From: JACQFK01 sp964619955
GTDB lineage: Bacteria; Planctomycetota; MHYJ01; JACPRB01
Assembly: GCA_964619955.1 (NCBI GenBank)
Contig: CAZUJF010000020.1
Location: 32,656 to 96,655, forward strand
Reading direction: 5' to 3'
DNA length: 64,000 bases
Position numbers and translations under genes: made by a program. Positions within the stretch are counted from its first letter, which is position 1; every line of letters starts with the position of its first letter. The notes beneath the pieces were generated by a model. It saw nothing but the letters and a program-made list of their open reading frames with translations. It made no database searches and was not told the DNA's origin. Below, piece after piece: positions 18,766-27,536 of this stretch.

Positions 18766-19727
18766 GCGAAGCAGGGTCGCCGGGCGGGGCGCCCCTCCTG
18801 GAGCCGGCGCAACTGGTGTTCGTAGACTTCGGCGATGCCGGCTTCAAGGGGCCGGGGGAGGGGCCAGTCGGGATCGCTCCAGACCCGGGACTGGAACAGC
18901 AGCCTTGGAGGCTGTCCGGCCGCCTCTGCACGCCGCGGCAGCGTCAGATAGGGACGGGTTCCCGTGATCTGTTCGAGCAGTCCCACGACGCGCGCCACCG
19001 AGGCCGGTTGACCGGAGCAGAGCAGCTTCGTGACGAGGGATCCCGGCGGCCCGGCTTCGAGCCGTTTCATGCAATGCAGGATCCGGCGGGCCGCGTCGTC
19101 GGCGTGCAGATAATCCCGGAGCGTGTCCAGCGGCACGTAAATCCCGGCAGGTTCCCGGAGCAGCAGGGATCTGCACAACTCGGAGATGAGGTTGCGCCGT
19201 GCCGATCCGATGGGGGAGGGCCCGTACAAGTTCGAGAGGCGTCCGATCAGGGCCGAGACCGTTCTGCGGGTGGAGATCCAGCGCTCCAGCTGCCGCTCCT
19301 GGTCCAGCTTGAGTCTTCCGTACGGGGTGAGCGGAGCGAGGGGGGAGGTTTCCGTGAGGGGGAAGACCCTCGAGCCGGCGAACACCCCTCCGGCCGAGCT
19401 CGCCAGGAAGAAGGATCCGGGGAGTTCCGGAGCCTCCGCGTCGAGGACGGCGAGCAGGCACCTGAACGCCTGCGCCTCGGATTCGAGCAGTTCCGGGGGG
19501 GAGCCCGGCGCCCCCACGCCGGCGCACCAGAGCAGGCTCCAGCAGCCCCGGGTCCGGCGGACCTCCTCGAAGAAGGCGGACGCCTCCCGGCGGAACTGGA
19601 CGAGCAGGCGTTCCGGATTCCGCCAGTCGTAGGACGCCGAGGGCCAGGCTCCCGATCCCAGGAATCGCCGCAGCGACGAGCCCAGCAACCCGCCGCCGCC
19701 GAGGACCCAGGCCTTCGTCCCGCTCAT
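18762..19727 (-). CDS. NAD-dependent sugar epimerase/dehydratase (extended SDR)
   Basis: 321 residues. The Rossmann loop GGGGLLGSSLRRF (about 9-21) binds NAD(P). SSAGG stands for the catalytic Ser region and PYGRLK gives the YxxxK pair. GRLSNLYG and DYLHADDAARRI are typical of nucleotide-sugar epimerases and reductases. The product is not predictable. The gene overlaps GT2 genes by 4 bases on both sides (ATGA), which points to tight coupling in glycan synthesis. Confidence 0.82.
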   Translation of the reverse strand: MSGTKAWVLGGGGLLGSSLRRFLGSGAWPSASYDWRNPERLLVQFRREASAFFEEVRRTRGCWSLLWCAGVGAPGSPPELLESEAQAFRCLLAVLDAEAPELPGSFFLASSAGGVFAGSRVFPLTETSPLAPLTPYGRLKLDQERQLERWISTRRTVSALIGRLSNLYGPSPIGSARRNLISELCRSLLLREPAGIYVPLDTLRDYLHADDAARRILHCMKRLEAGPPGSLVTKLLCSGQPASVARVVGLLEQITGTRPYLTLPRRAEAAGQPPRLLFQSRVWSDPDWPLPRPLEAGIAEVYEHQLRRLQEGRPARRPCFA

Positions 19728-20731
19728 GACGGGGGGGGGCTCCGCTGAGGCCGGGCCAGGATGAGATACGCCGGCTTCCCCATGGCCATGATCAGGGTCA
19801 CGCCCAGGTATTCGGCCATGATTCCGATGCAGCACATGAGGATGCCCGTGAAGAGCGAGAGCATGGAGAAGAGCAGCAGAGGAAGTTCCACCGCCCGACC
19901 GTTCCCGAGGCTCCGCACGAGCGCGGCACCGCCCCCTGCCAGACCCAGTCCGCCGACCAGCAGGCCCAGGAGGAAGATGATCCGGAGCGGGCGGGTTCCC
20001 GCCGTCAGCGTGAGGCGGAAAAAATGGACGGCCAGGTGGGCCCACGAATATCCGGAACTTGCGCGACGTTCCTTGCGGAGCGTCACGGGGACGGCGCCGG
20101 CATGCGACGCGACCCAGGAGAGCGCGACATCCAGATACACCCCGTGCCCGCAGTAGGCTGCCAGGCTCCGCGCGAGGTCGCCCCGTACGAGCCGGAAACT
20201 GTGCGCGTTGCGGGGGAATTCGCGTCCCACGATGAGATGGGAGGCCCGTTTGGCCAGATGCGAGAGGATGTTTCTTGCGAATCCGTGCGGGGGCGGGTTG
20301 CTCGGGCTGGCGTAGACCAGCGGGGCATGGTGGGAGAGGGCGTGGTCCAGCATCCGTGCCACATCCGCAGGATCGTGCTGCCCGTCCTCGTCGAGGGTGG
20401 CGATCCACTCGGCGGACGAGGACGCCATCCCGGCCAGCGTGGCCGCGTGCTGGCCGAAATTCCGGGAGAGCCAGATGGGGCGGATGAAGGGGTGCTTCGT
20501 CGCCAGCCGCTGGATGACCTCGTCGGAGCGGTCCCGGGCGCCGTCGTGGACCAGGATCAACTCCGTGAGCACGAAGGCGGTGCCGCCGGGAGTCCGGCCG
20601 CGCGCCGCCAGGGCCACGATCTCCTCGACCAGCGCGTCCAGCGTCTGCTCGCCGAGAAAGACGGGAACCACGATCCCCAGTTCCAGGGGGGGCGGAGACG
20701 CCTCAGGTTGGCTTGTCATGACCCGTTCCAT
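19724..20731 (-). CDS. GT2 glycosyltransferase with two C-terminal membrane helices (ArnC/GtrB-like)
   Basis: 335 residues. An N-terminal GT-A domain has GIVVPVFLGEQTLDALV, ATLDEDGQHDPADVARM with the acidic metal site, and SHAGAVPVTLRKERR. Two strong membrane helices follow near 240-265 and 275-300. The build matches polyprenyl-phosphate sugar transferases (ArnC, GtrB, dolichyl-phosphate mannose synthases), which feed GT39-like enzymes. The start at 20731 may instead be the ATG at 20719. First gene of the overlapping trio. Confidence 0.85.
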   Translation of the reverse strand: MERVMTSQPEASPPPLELGIVVPVFLGEQTLDALVEEIVALAARGRTPGGTAFVLTELILVHDGARDRSDEVIQRLATKHPFIRPIWLSRNFGQHAATLAGMASSSAEWIATLDEDGQHDPADVARMLDHALSHHAPLVYASPSNPPPHGFARNILSHLAKRASHLIVGREFPRNAHSFRLVRGDLARSLAAYCGHGVYLDVALSWVASHAGAVPVTLRKERRASSGYSWAHLAVHFFRLTLTAGTRPLRIIFLLGLLVGGLGLAGGGAALVRSLGNGRAVELPLLLFSMLSLFTGILMCCIGIMAEYLGVTLIMAMGKPAYLILARPQRSPPPS

Positions 20732-20775
20732 GCACTCAAGGGACGGATGGGATAGTACCCTCTCCGGGAACCTGG

Positions 20776-20849
20776 TGGTGAGTCAACTTTCAATCCGTGG
20801 GTGCCCGCCGATGCGGGCAACCTACGGATTGAAGTTAGTCGAACCACTA
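20776..20849. repeat. Palindromic repeat, family 1, copy 1
   Basis: Left end TGGTGAGTC, right end GTCGAACCACTAG. In between, 20791-20808 pairs with 20813-20831 (about 17 bp, one bulge) around a CGAT loop. The right end supplies the TAG stop of the minus-strand gene at 20847. Other copies lie at 28038 and 35942. Confidence 0.75.
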
Positions 20850-22415
20850 GCGCACCCAGAACTGGTAATCCCCCGACCTGCCTTCGAGTCGGTACTGCCC
20901 GTGTATGAAGGCCTTGAGGGAGGGGAGCTCGTTCAGAATCTGTGAGGCGCTTTCCGCCTGGAACAGGGGGCCCTGCTCCCCGAGCACGATGAGGCGGGGC
21001 GGTTCCCGTCGCAGTCGCTTCACCAGGGCCTCCACGCGTTCCGGCCCCTCCCAGTAGGGGAAGATCATGCCGATATGGGAGTAGGGGCCGGCGAGGGGGC
21101 GGTCGCAGAGGAATGCGGCGAGAGGATCGTTCGCCCAGAGGAAAATGCGCTCGTCCGGCGCGCAGCGGGCCTGGATGGCCCGGGCCAGGGTGAGCGATTT
21201 TCCGTAGGAGAAGAACGGGCGCTCGCATTCGGCGTGGGCTTGATCCGGCGCCGCCGGATCCAGCCATCGTCGGGTCGATTCGGATCCGCGGAGCAGCAGC
21301 GCGCCCAGCAGCGCTCCCCACGCCAGGAGCGCGTACGGTCTTCGGCCGCCCCCGGCCGGGACTGCGAGGCCCGCGCCCAAGGCCAGCCAGGCGGCCAGGG
21401 CCATCAGGTGCTGGTCGTAGTAACGTCCCTGGATGACGATGCCCAGCCAGGCGGCGGTGAAGAGAGCCCCGAGCCGCAGCCCCTCCCCCCGGGATCGCGC
21501 TCCGACGCGGATCAGCGCCAGCAGCGACAAAGCGCAGACGGGGATCGAGAAGAGGGCCGGCACTCCGGACAAGCCGCCGAGATGAAGCGCCCAGGTGGGG
21601 GGAGGGCTGAACTGGACGTAGGCCGGCGCGTACACGAACAGCGCGTAGCAGAGATCCGGGAGCGCGCCGCGGAGACCGTAATACAGGAACATGGCCGCGG
21701 GGAGGCTCACGATGCCTCCGGCCGTGGCCCACAGCGGCGGCTGCCGCCCCTCCTTCCCCAGCCGCCGGTCGAGGAGGAGGCGGTCCACGAGGAGCAGCAG
21801 CGGAAAGAAGATCGTCGGGGTCTTGAAGAGCACGGCCGCTCCGGAGAGGAATCCGCTGAGGTAGCAGCGCTTGAGGGATGGGGAGCGGTCGTCGGCAAGG
21901 GGCCACAGGGCCAGCGACCAGAGCAGGAGCGGCGCCTGGAAAGCCTCGCACTGGCTGGTGATCCAGTGGCCGCAGGGAACGTAGATCAACGGGTAGGACA
22001 ACGCGGCGACGATGCCCGCCCGGGGGGCCGCAAAGCGGTCGCGGAGCAGGACGAAGAGCGCGGCGGAACTCGCTCCGACCCCGATGAGATCCAGGAGCCG
22101 GACGCTGAACTCGCTCCTGCCGAACAGGACGAAGGAAATGAAATTCGCCCAGAAGATCCCCGGGGGCCGGAATTCCCAGGCATCCCTGTAGGCGACCCCG
22201 CCCCGCCGCAGCGTGTCGCCGAGGACCGCATAGATGCCGTGATCGTAGGTCAGGTGGTACCCGAGCAGCGGCAGGCCCAGAACGGCCGCCAGCCCGCCCA
22301 CGATCCAGGGATTGTGAAGGACGGCCTGAAGGCGTCTGCCGGGGGAGACCGGCGGGCTCTCGTTTTCTTTCGTGGCTGAAGTATAATGCCCCGCCTTGGG
22401 AAACTTGGAAAACAT
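20847..22415 (-). CDS. GT-C (GT39-like) membrane glycosyltransferase
   Basis: 522 residues if the ATG at 22415 is used; that start overlaps the divergent dehydrogenase gene by 20 bases. The next plausible start is an in-frame GTG just at the first helix. About ten membrane helices follow, with TYDHGIYAVLGD in the first outer loop as the probable acidic site and RPPGIFW next to it. The soluble tail (about 400-522) includes DERIFLWANDPLAAFL. The last codon lies in the repeat. It probably transfers a sugar from a lipid carrier. Confidence 0.72.
   Translation of the reverse strand: MFSKFPKAGHYTSATKENESPPVSPGRRLQAVLHNPWIVGGLAAVLGLPLLGYHLTYDHGIYAVLGDTLRRGGVAYRDAWEFRPPGIFWANFISFVLFGRSEFSVRLLDLIGVGASSAALFVLLRDRFAAPRAGIVAALSYPLIYVPCGHWITSQCEAFQAPLLLWSLALWPLADDRSPSLKRCYLSGFLSGAAVLFKTPTIFFPLLLLVDRLLLDRRLGKEGRQPPLWATAGGIVSLPAAMFLYYGLRGALPDLCYALFVYAPAYVQFSPPPTWALHLGGLSGVPALFSIPVCALSLLALIRVGARSRGEGLRLGALFTAAWLGIVIQGRYYDQHLMALAAWLALGAGLAVPAGGGRRPYALLAWGALLGALLLRGSESTRRWLDPAAPDQAHAECERPFFSYGKSLTLARAIQARCAPDERIFLWANDPLAAFLCDRPLAGPYSHIGMIFPYWEGPERVEALVKRLRREPPRLIVLGEQGPLFQAESASQILNELPSLKAFIHGQYRLEGRSGDYQFWVR
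22382..22387 (+). promoter_or_regulatory. -10 box of the nucleotide-sugar dehydrogenase gene
   Basis: TATAAT, 8 bases before the TTG start at 22396. There is no Shine-Dalgarno site and the expected transcript start falls on the start codon. Confidence 0.5.
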
Positions 22416-23592
22416 CGTCGTGCTGGGCGGGTGCGGCCATGTGGGGCTTCCGCTGGGCCTGGCCTTCGCGCGGGCGGGCAAATCGGTCGTCGCGTACGAC
22501 ATCAACCGGCAGGCGGTCGAGCAGGTCAGCGCGGGGCGGATGCCCTTTCACGACCGGGGCGCCGACCAGGTCCTGAAAAGCGTGCTCTCCCAGGGCCGCT
22601 TCCGCTGCACCCCCGACCCTTCCGTCCTCAGCACCGCCGACGTCGTCATCAGCGTCGTCGGCACGCCGGTGGACGAGTACCTGAATCCGCGGCTTTACCT
22701 GATGACGGACCTCCTCCAGGAGCACATGACCCGCTTCCGCAACGGGCAGCTCTTCGTGCTCCGCAGCACGCTGTATCCCGGGACGACGGAGCGTGCCGTG
22801 GCGCAGTTCAAGGAGAAGGGCCTGGAGCTGGACGTCGCCTTCTGCCCGGAACGGGTGGCCGAGGGGGTCGCGCTCGAGGAGATCACCGCGCTCCCGCAGA
22901 TCGTCGCAGGGTGCGGCGAGCGCGCCCAGCGGCGCGCCGAGGAACTCTTCCGCTGCCTGACGCCCGAACTGATCCCGCTCGCGCCCCTGGCGGCGGAACT
23001 GGCCAAGCTCTTCAACAACGCGTGGCGTTATTCCCAGTTCGCGCTCGCGAACCAGTTCTTCATGATGGCCAACGATCACGGGGTGGATTTCTACGACGTG
23101 CACCAGGCCATGACCCGGCGCTATCCGAGGGCGGCCGGCTTCCCCCGCGCCGGACTGGCGGCGGGCCCCTGCCTTTTCAAGGACACGGTCCAGCTCGGCG
23201 CCTTCCACAACAACAACTTCTTCATGGGCCAGGCCGCGATCATGATCAACGAGGGGCTTCCGAACTATCTCGTCCGCGGCGCGGCCCGGCATTTCGACCT
23301 CCGCAAGATGACGGTGGGCATTCTGGGGCTGACGTTCAAGGCGGACAGCGACGATCCGCGCGATTCCCTCGCGTTCAAGCTGCGCAAGATCCTGCAGGTG
23401 GAGGCCCGGGAGGTCCTTTCGACCGACCCCCATCTGTCGCAGCCGGACCTGCTGCCGCTCGAGGACGTCCTGGCGCGTTCGGAACTGCTCTTCATCGGGG
23501 CGCCCCATGCCGCGTACCGGGACCTGGATTTCCGCGGCGTGCCCGTCGTCGACCCTTGGAACATGACCCCGCAGAGGTTGAAAGTCCTGTGA
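22396..23592 (+). CDS. Nucleotide-sugar dehydrogenase (UDP-glucose / UDP-ManNAc dehydrogenase family)
   Basis: 398 residues. NAD-binding domain with VVLGGCGHVGLPLGL (8-22) and VISVVGTPVDE; central domain with ELAKLFNNAWR holding the catalytic Lys (about 204); catalytic Cys259 in AAGPCLFKD, the variant seen in UDP-ManNAc dehydrogenase (WecC) rather than the GGSCFPKD of UDP-glucose dehydrogenase; and GLTFKADSDDPRDS in the C-terminal domain. It oxidises a UDP-sugar C6 alcohol to the uronic acid. TTG start inferred from the -10 spacing. The next gene overlaps by 4 bases. Confidence 0.87.
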   Translation: MGNLENIVVLGGCGHVGLPLGLAFARAGKSVVAYDINRQAVEQVSAGRMPFHDRGADQVLKSVLSQGRFRCTPDPSVLSTADVVISVVGTPVDEYLNPRLYLMTDLLQEHMTRFRNGQLFVLRSTLYPGTTERAVAQFKEKGLELDVAFCPERVAEGVALEEITALPQIVAGCGERAQRRAEELFRCLTPELIPLAPLAAELAKLFNNAWRYSQFALANQFFMMANDHGVDFYDVHQAMTRRYPRAAGFPRAGLAAGPCLFKDTVQLGAFHNNNFFMGQAAIMINEGLPNYLVRGAARHFDLRKMTVGILGLTFKADSDDPRDSLAFKLRKILQVEAREVLSTDPHLSQPDLLPLEDVLARSELLFIGAPHAAYRDLDFRGVPVVDPWNMTPQRLKVL

Positions 23593-24608
23593 AGATCCTC
23601 GTCAGCGGCGCCGGCGGATTCCTCGGGGGCTACCTGGTCTCCGACCTGCTGGCGCAGGGACACACGGTGCTGGGGCTCGACAACCACAGCAAATACGGGC
23701 GCATCGCGAGGTCCTACGACGGGGACCCCCGCTACCGCCTCGTGGAGGGCGACGCCAAGGACGCGGCCCTCGTGGAGTCGCTGCTGGAGGGCTGCGAGCA
23801 TTTCGTGGCGGCCGCCGCGATGATCGGCGGGATTTCGTACTTCCACAAATTCGCCTACGATCTGCTCGCCGAGAACGAACGCATCACCGCGGCGGCCTTC
23901 GATGCGGCCATCGCGGCGCGCCGCCGCGGGACGCTGAAGAAGATCACGGTGATTTCGTCGTCCATGGTCTTCGAATGTTCCGACGTCTTTCCGACGCCGG
24001 AAGGGGAGCAGGAGCGCTGCCCGCCGCCGCGCTCCACGTACGGCTTCCAGAAGCTGGCCTGCGAGTATTTCGCCCGGGGCGCGCACGAGCAGTACGCGCT
24101 GCCGTATACGATCCTGCGCCCCTTCAACTGCGTGGGGATCGGAGAAGGCCGCGCGAGGGCGGATTCGAAGATCCTCTCGGGAAACATCGAACTTGCCTTG
24201 AGCCACGTGGTTCCGGATCTCGTTCAGAAAGTCCTCAAGGGACAGGATCCGCTGCGCCTGCTCGGGGACGGCACGCAGCGCCGGCACTACACCTACGGCG
24301 GGGATCTGGCGCGGGGCATCCGGCTCTCCCTGGAGCATCCCGCCGCGTTGAACGAGGATTTCAACCTGTCCACGCCGGTGTCCACCGGCGTGAAGGAACT
24401 GGCGGAAGCCATCTGGCGGAAGATCCACGGCGCGCGGCCGCTGCGCTTCGTGCACGATCCGCCGTTCCCCTACGACGTGCGCCGGCGGGAACCCGCGACG
24501 GAAAAGGCGCGCCGAAGGCTCGGCTACGAGGCGACGACGACGCTCGAGACCATGCTGGATGAAGTCATCCCCTGGATCCGGACCCAGGTCGAGGGCGGGC
24601 GAATCTGA
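23589..24608 (+). CDS. NAD-dependent sugar epimerase/dehydratase
   Basis: 339 residues, starting at a GTG that overlaps the upstream stop (GTGA). The motif SGAGGFLGGYL binds NAD; SSSMVFE carries the catalytic Ser, and STYGFQKLA gives the YxxxK pair. RPFNCVGIGE and RRHYTYGGDLARGI are typical of UDP-sugar 4-epimerases and GDP-mannose epimerases. Coupling to the dehydrogenase suggests a uronic-acid-derived sugar donor. Its 3' end overlaps the convergent GT2 gene by 44 bases. Confidence 0.87.
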   Translation: MKILVSGAGGFLGGYLVSDLLAQGHTVLGLDNHSKYGRIARSYDGDPRYRLVEGDAKDAALVESLLEGCEHFVAAAAMIGGISYFHKFAYDLLAENERITAAAFDAAIAARRRGTLKKITVISSSMVFECSDVFPTPEGEQERCPPPRSTYGFQKLACEYFARGAHEQYALPYTILRPFNCVGIGEGRARADSKILSGNIELALSHVVPDLVQKVLKGQDPLRLLGDGTQRRHYTYGGDLARGIRLSLEHPAALNEDFNLSTPVSTGVKELAEAIWRKIHGARPLRFVHDPPFPYDVRRREPATEKARRRLGYEATTTLETMLDEVIPWIRTQVEGGRI

Positions 24609-25434
24609 GCAGGAGCGTCAGGACGACGGCGCAGGATCCCGCCGCCAGGGCCGCCCGGGAGAGCGGGAGCTGCAAGGCGAGCAGGCAGGCCAGCAAGAGG
24701 GCCGAGACGGCCCAGGCGAGGAGGGGGCCGGCCATCGCCCGGAGGTACCAGCGCAGGTAGCGCGGCATCCACTTCCACAATCTGAAGCGGCTCTCGCCCG
24801 CCGTGCGGTCCTGCCAGGTGGAGGGGACCTCGTCCACCCGCCAGCCGCCCACATGCGCCTTCACCGTCAGTTCCAGCGCCACTTCGAACCCGTGCAGGCT
24901 TTGGACCTCCACGGCCCTCAGGAAATCCCGCCGGTACGCGCGGAAATTGTTGGTGGCGTCATGGGTCTGCATTCCCGCCAGGTAATGCAGCGACGCCCCG
25001 GCCAGCCGCGAGAGCAGTCCCTTGAACCGGGGGCCTCCGGTCTGCGATCCCCCGCGCATGTAGCGCGAACCGCTGACCACGTCGGCCCCTCCGCGGCGGA
25101 TCTTCTCCACCATGGCCGGGATGACCCCGGGGGGATCCGAGAGGTCCGCCATGGTGACGACGACGACGTCCCCCTGCGCCGCCTTGAACCCGCTGCGAAG
25201 CGCGTGGGCGGCGCCGCGGCCGTATTCGTTGAGGACGCTGCGCACGCCGGCCGGCCGGTTCGGCATGGCCGCCAGGGCCGCCAGGGTGCGGTCCTCCGGC
25301 ATGTCGTGGCAGATGAGGATTTCGTGGGGGAGGCCGGCCAGGGCGCGTGTCAGGCCTTCGATGCAGGCGACGATGCTGCGATCTTCGTTGTAGACGGGGA
25401 CCACGATGCTGACCAGGTCCTCGGTGTCGGGCAT
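24565..25434 (-). CDS. GT2 glycosyltransferase with two C-terminal membrane helices
   Basis: 289 residues from the ATG at 25434. It has SIVVPVYNEDRSIVACI, VVVTMADLSDPPGV (acidic metal site), GSRYMRGG and THDATNNFRAYRR, as in dolichyl-phosphate mannose synthase relatives, then membrane helices at about 225-245 and 250-275. It probably loads a sugar onto polyprenyl phosphate for a GT39-like partner. The -10-like TATCCT lies 9 bases upstream and overlaps the -10 of the divergent gene. Confidence 0.85.
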   Translation of the reverse strand: MPDTEDLVSIVVPVYNEDRSIVACIEGLTRALAGLPHEILICHDMPEDRTLAALAAMPNRPAGVRSVLNEYGRGAAHALRSGFKAAQGDVVVVTMADLSDPPGVIPAMVEKIRRGGADVVSGSRYMRGGSQTGGPRFKGLLSRLAGASLHYLAGMQTHDATNNFRAYRRDFLRAVEVQSLHGFEVALELTVKAHVGGWRVDEVPSTWQDRTAGESRFRLWKWMPRYLRWYLRAMAGPLLAWAVSALLLACLLALQLPLSRAALAAGSCAVVLTLLLRFARPRPGSGSRG

Positions 25435-25443
25435 TGGGTCGCT

Positions 25444-25453
25444 AGGATATAAT
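25444..25453. promoter_or_regulatory. Overlapping divergent -10 boxes
   Basis: Minus strand TATCCT (25449-25444) for the GT2 gene and plus strand TATAAT (25448-25453) for the GT-C-like gene share two bases. Spacing to the start codons is 9 and 6 bases. RNA polymerase could not melt both at once. Confidence 0.45.
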
Positions 25454-25459
25454 CTGCGG

Positions 25460-26992
25460 GTGCTCCTCTCAATCCTGATCGCCGCGACCGTGCTCACGGC
25501 CGCGGCGGCGGGCTGGGGCTGGCGCCGTTCCTTCCCCCGCGGTTCCCGGGAACACCTGCTGCTCGCGCTGCTGGGCGGAGCGGCGCTCTTCCTCCTCCTG
25601 CTGCGGGCCGCGCACGGCGTCGGGATGATGCTCGGGGACTCCTGGAATTTCATCCGGCTCGCGCCCTCGGCCGCGCTCCTGCAGCAAGCCGGGCTTTATG
25701 CCGCCGAATCCGAAGGGGCCATCCTGGGCTGGATCTACGGTCCCGTGCTGCCCCTGCTGAATCTTCCCGCCGTCCTGCTTCCCGATCCCGTGAGCGCCCT
25801 CGTCGCCGCGGGCATCGTGAACGAGGCGCTGCTGCTCCTGCCGCTCCTGGGGCTGGCGTGGGGGGCGCTCCCGGGGGATCCGGCCGGCCGCATCAAGGGC
25901 GTCCTCCTGCTCGCGGCCCTGCAGGCGCTGATGCTCCAGGTGTCCGCGTCGCGCTCCTGGCTCCAGAACGTGCATGCGGACACGCCGGCGCTGGCTCTGG
26001 GGCTGCTGAGCCTGGTCGTGATCCTGGGAGGGGAGGCGTCGCGGCCCCTCTCGCGGCGCCGCGTGCTGCTCTCGGCCCTGCTGGCCGCCGCGTCGGTCTA
26101 CGGCAAGCAGGTCGAGATCGGACTGCTCCCGGCTCCGCTGCTGTTCCTGTGGGCGCGGGACGGGCGCCGGCAGGCGCTCACCTACAGCCTGTGCGTGGCC
26201 GCCTTCGGAGCGCTGGGTCTCATCCTCAGCCTGGCCTGCTTCGGGGCCTCCGCGTTCCTGCTGAATTTTCTGCTCGTTCCCGCGCGTCACCCCTGGGACG
26301 GCTCCCTGCTCCTGTGGACGGGGGACCTTCTGGAGCAGAGCTCGGGCCTGCTGCTCCTCTTTCTGGGACTGGTCCTGCTCGATTCCCGGCTGCAGCCGAG
26401 ATCGATGGGGCTGCGCGACTGGATCCTGAGCCGTCCCTGGTGCCTCCCGGCGGCCGCCGCGCTGTTCATGCTGCCGACCTCGCTGATGGGACGGGCCAAG
26501 GTGGGGGGCTTCGACCCGGCGTACCACGCGCTGTACTACCTGGCGGCGGCCGCCGGCCTGGCGGCGGCCCGACTGCTGGCGGAGGGGCGTCCGCCGCTCC
26601 TGCTCCGGGCCGCGCCCGTCGCGCTCTTGGCGGCGGCTCTGGCCGGGTTCGGCGCCGGCGGATCCGGAGCGGCCGCCGTCGAGGCCTCCTTCAGGAATTC
26701 GCGTCTGGAGCGGGAATACCGCTTTGCCTGCGCGCATCCCGGAGAGGTCTGGTTCCTGGCGAATCCGCTCGTGACCCTGTACAGCGACCGGCGGCTCTAT
26801 CACCAGGGCTACGGCGTCTACGACCGCCTCCTCGCCGGGAGGCCGCCTTCGGAGGCGCAGCTGGCCGCCCACCGGCCGCCGCGGCTGCGCTGGGTGTCCG
26901 GTCCCGGCGCCCCGTTTTGGAGTCCCCCCGGGCTGGCTCCGACGGCGCCGCCGGACGGATTGTCCGAATCGGGCTGGAGCACGCCGCGTTGA
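25460..26992 (+). CDS. GT-C-like polytopic membrane protein
   Basis: 510 residues from the GTG at 25460, chosen because TATAAT ends 6 bases upstream and the first hydrophobic segment (LLSILIAATVL) starts there. About ten to twelve membrane helices; the early outer loop has GDSWNFIRLAP with an acidic residue in the place used by GT39-type enzymes. The soluble tail (about 410-510) contains CAHPGEVWFLANPLVTLY, like the tail of the transferase at 20847. Probably a lipid-dependent glycosyltransferase of the same cluster; substrate unknown. Confidence 0.7.
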   Translation: MLLSILIAATVLTAAAAGWGWRRSFPRGSREHLLLALLGGAALFLLLLRAAHGVGMMLGDSWNFIRLAPSAALLQQAGLYAAESEGAILGWIYGPVLPLLNLPAVLLPDPVSALVAAGIVNEALLLLPLLGLAWGALPGDPAGRIKGVLLLAALQALMLQVSASRSWLQNVHADTPALALGLLSLVVILGGEASRPLSRRRVLLSALLAAASVYGKQVEIGLLPAPLLFLWARDGRRQALTYSLCVAAFGALGLILSLACFGASAFLLNFLLVPARHPWDGSLLLWTGDLLEQSSGLLLLFLGLVLLDSRLQPRSMGLRDWILSRPWCLPAAAALFMLPTSLMGRAKVGGFDPAYHALYYLAAAAGLAAARLLAEGRPPLLLRAAPVALLAAALAGFGAGGSGAAAVEASFRNSRLEREYRFACAHPGEVWFLANPLVTLYSDRRLYHQGYGVYDRLLAGRPPSEAQLAAHRPPRLRWVSGPGAPFWSPPGLAPTAPPDGLSESGWSTPR

Positions 26993-27054
26993 GGGGGCGG
27001 AGTTGCATTGGCGGGGGATTTAGGGCATCGTAGGGACGGCGCAGGTTCTTTGAC

Positions 27055-27500
27055 AAGGAAGGCGAGAGGCGGGGCGCGGGCGGTCGCCAGCCGTAAGGCT
27101 GGAGGCAAAGTCCGGGCTTCGCAGGGCAGGGTGGTCGCTAACGGCGACGGGGTCCGCAAGGGCCTACGGAAAGTGCCACAGAGACTCAGACCGCCGATGG
27201 CCCGCCGTCGTCCTCCGCAAGGGGGGCTCCGGCGTGGATCAGGCAAGGGTGAAAAGGCGGGGTAAGAGCCCACCGGCCGGACGGAGACGTTCCGGTGCAT
27301 GGTAAACCCCACCCGGAGAAAGGCCGAATAGAAGCGCGCCGCCGCAAGGCCGAGGGCGGCCCGTCCGAGTTCCTCCGAAAGGGGGAGGCGCGCTGGGTAG
27401 GCCGTTCGAGCGCCGGGGCAACCCGGCGCCTAGACAGATGACCGCCGCCCCTCGAAAGGGGGGACCAGGACCCGGCTTATAGCGCCCCGCCTCGCGCCTT
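27055..27500 (+). ncRNA. rnpB: RNase P RNA, class A
   Basis: The RNA matches the bacterial consensus. P1 is 12 perfect base pairs (27066-27077 with 27482-27493), and P2 pairs GGCGGTC near 27079 with GACCGCC near 27440. The conserved core GGAGGCAAAGTCCGGGC (27101-27117), CAGGGCAGGGTGGTCGC and GCTAAC follow, then GGTAAGAGCCCACCG (27261-27275), ACAGATGACCGCC, and GACCCGGCTTATAG near the end. It is the catalytic RNA that matures tRNA 5' ends. Exact ends are uncertain by about 10 bases. The 27.0-27.5 kb interval holds nothing else. Confidence 0.95.
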
Positions 27501-27536
27501 TCCTGGCCCGCGCCGTCCGTGTACCGGGAGGAACCG

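Noticed and set aside
20831..20850. GTCGAACC as a tRNA T-loop
   Set aside because: No acceptor or anticodon stem can be built; it is the end of the family 1 repeat and recurs at 28103 and 35951.
27001..27480. Short open frames in the 27.0-27.5 kb interval
   Set aside because: They lie within the RNase P RNA, which explains the sequence fully.
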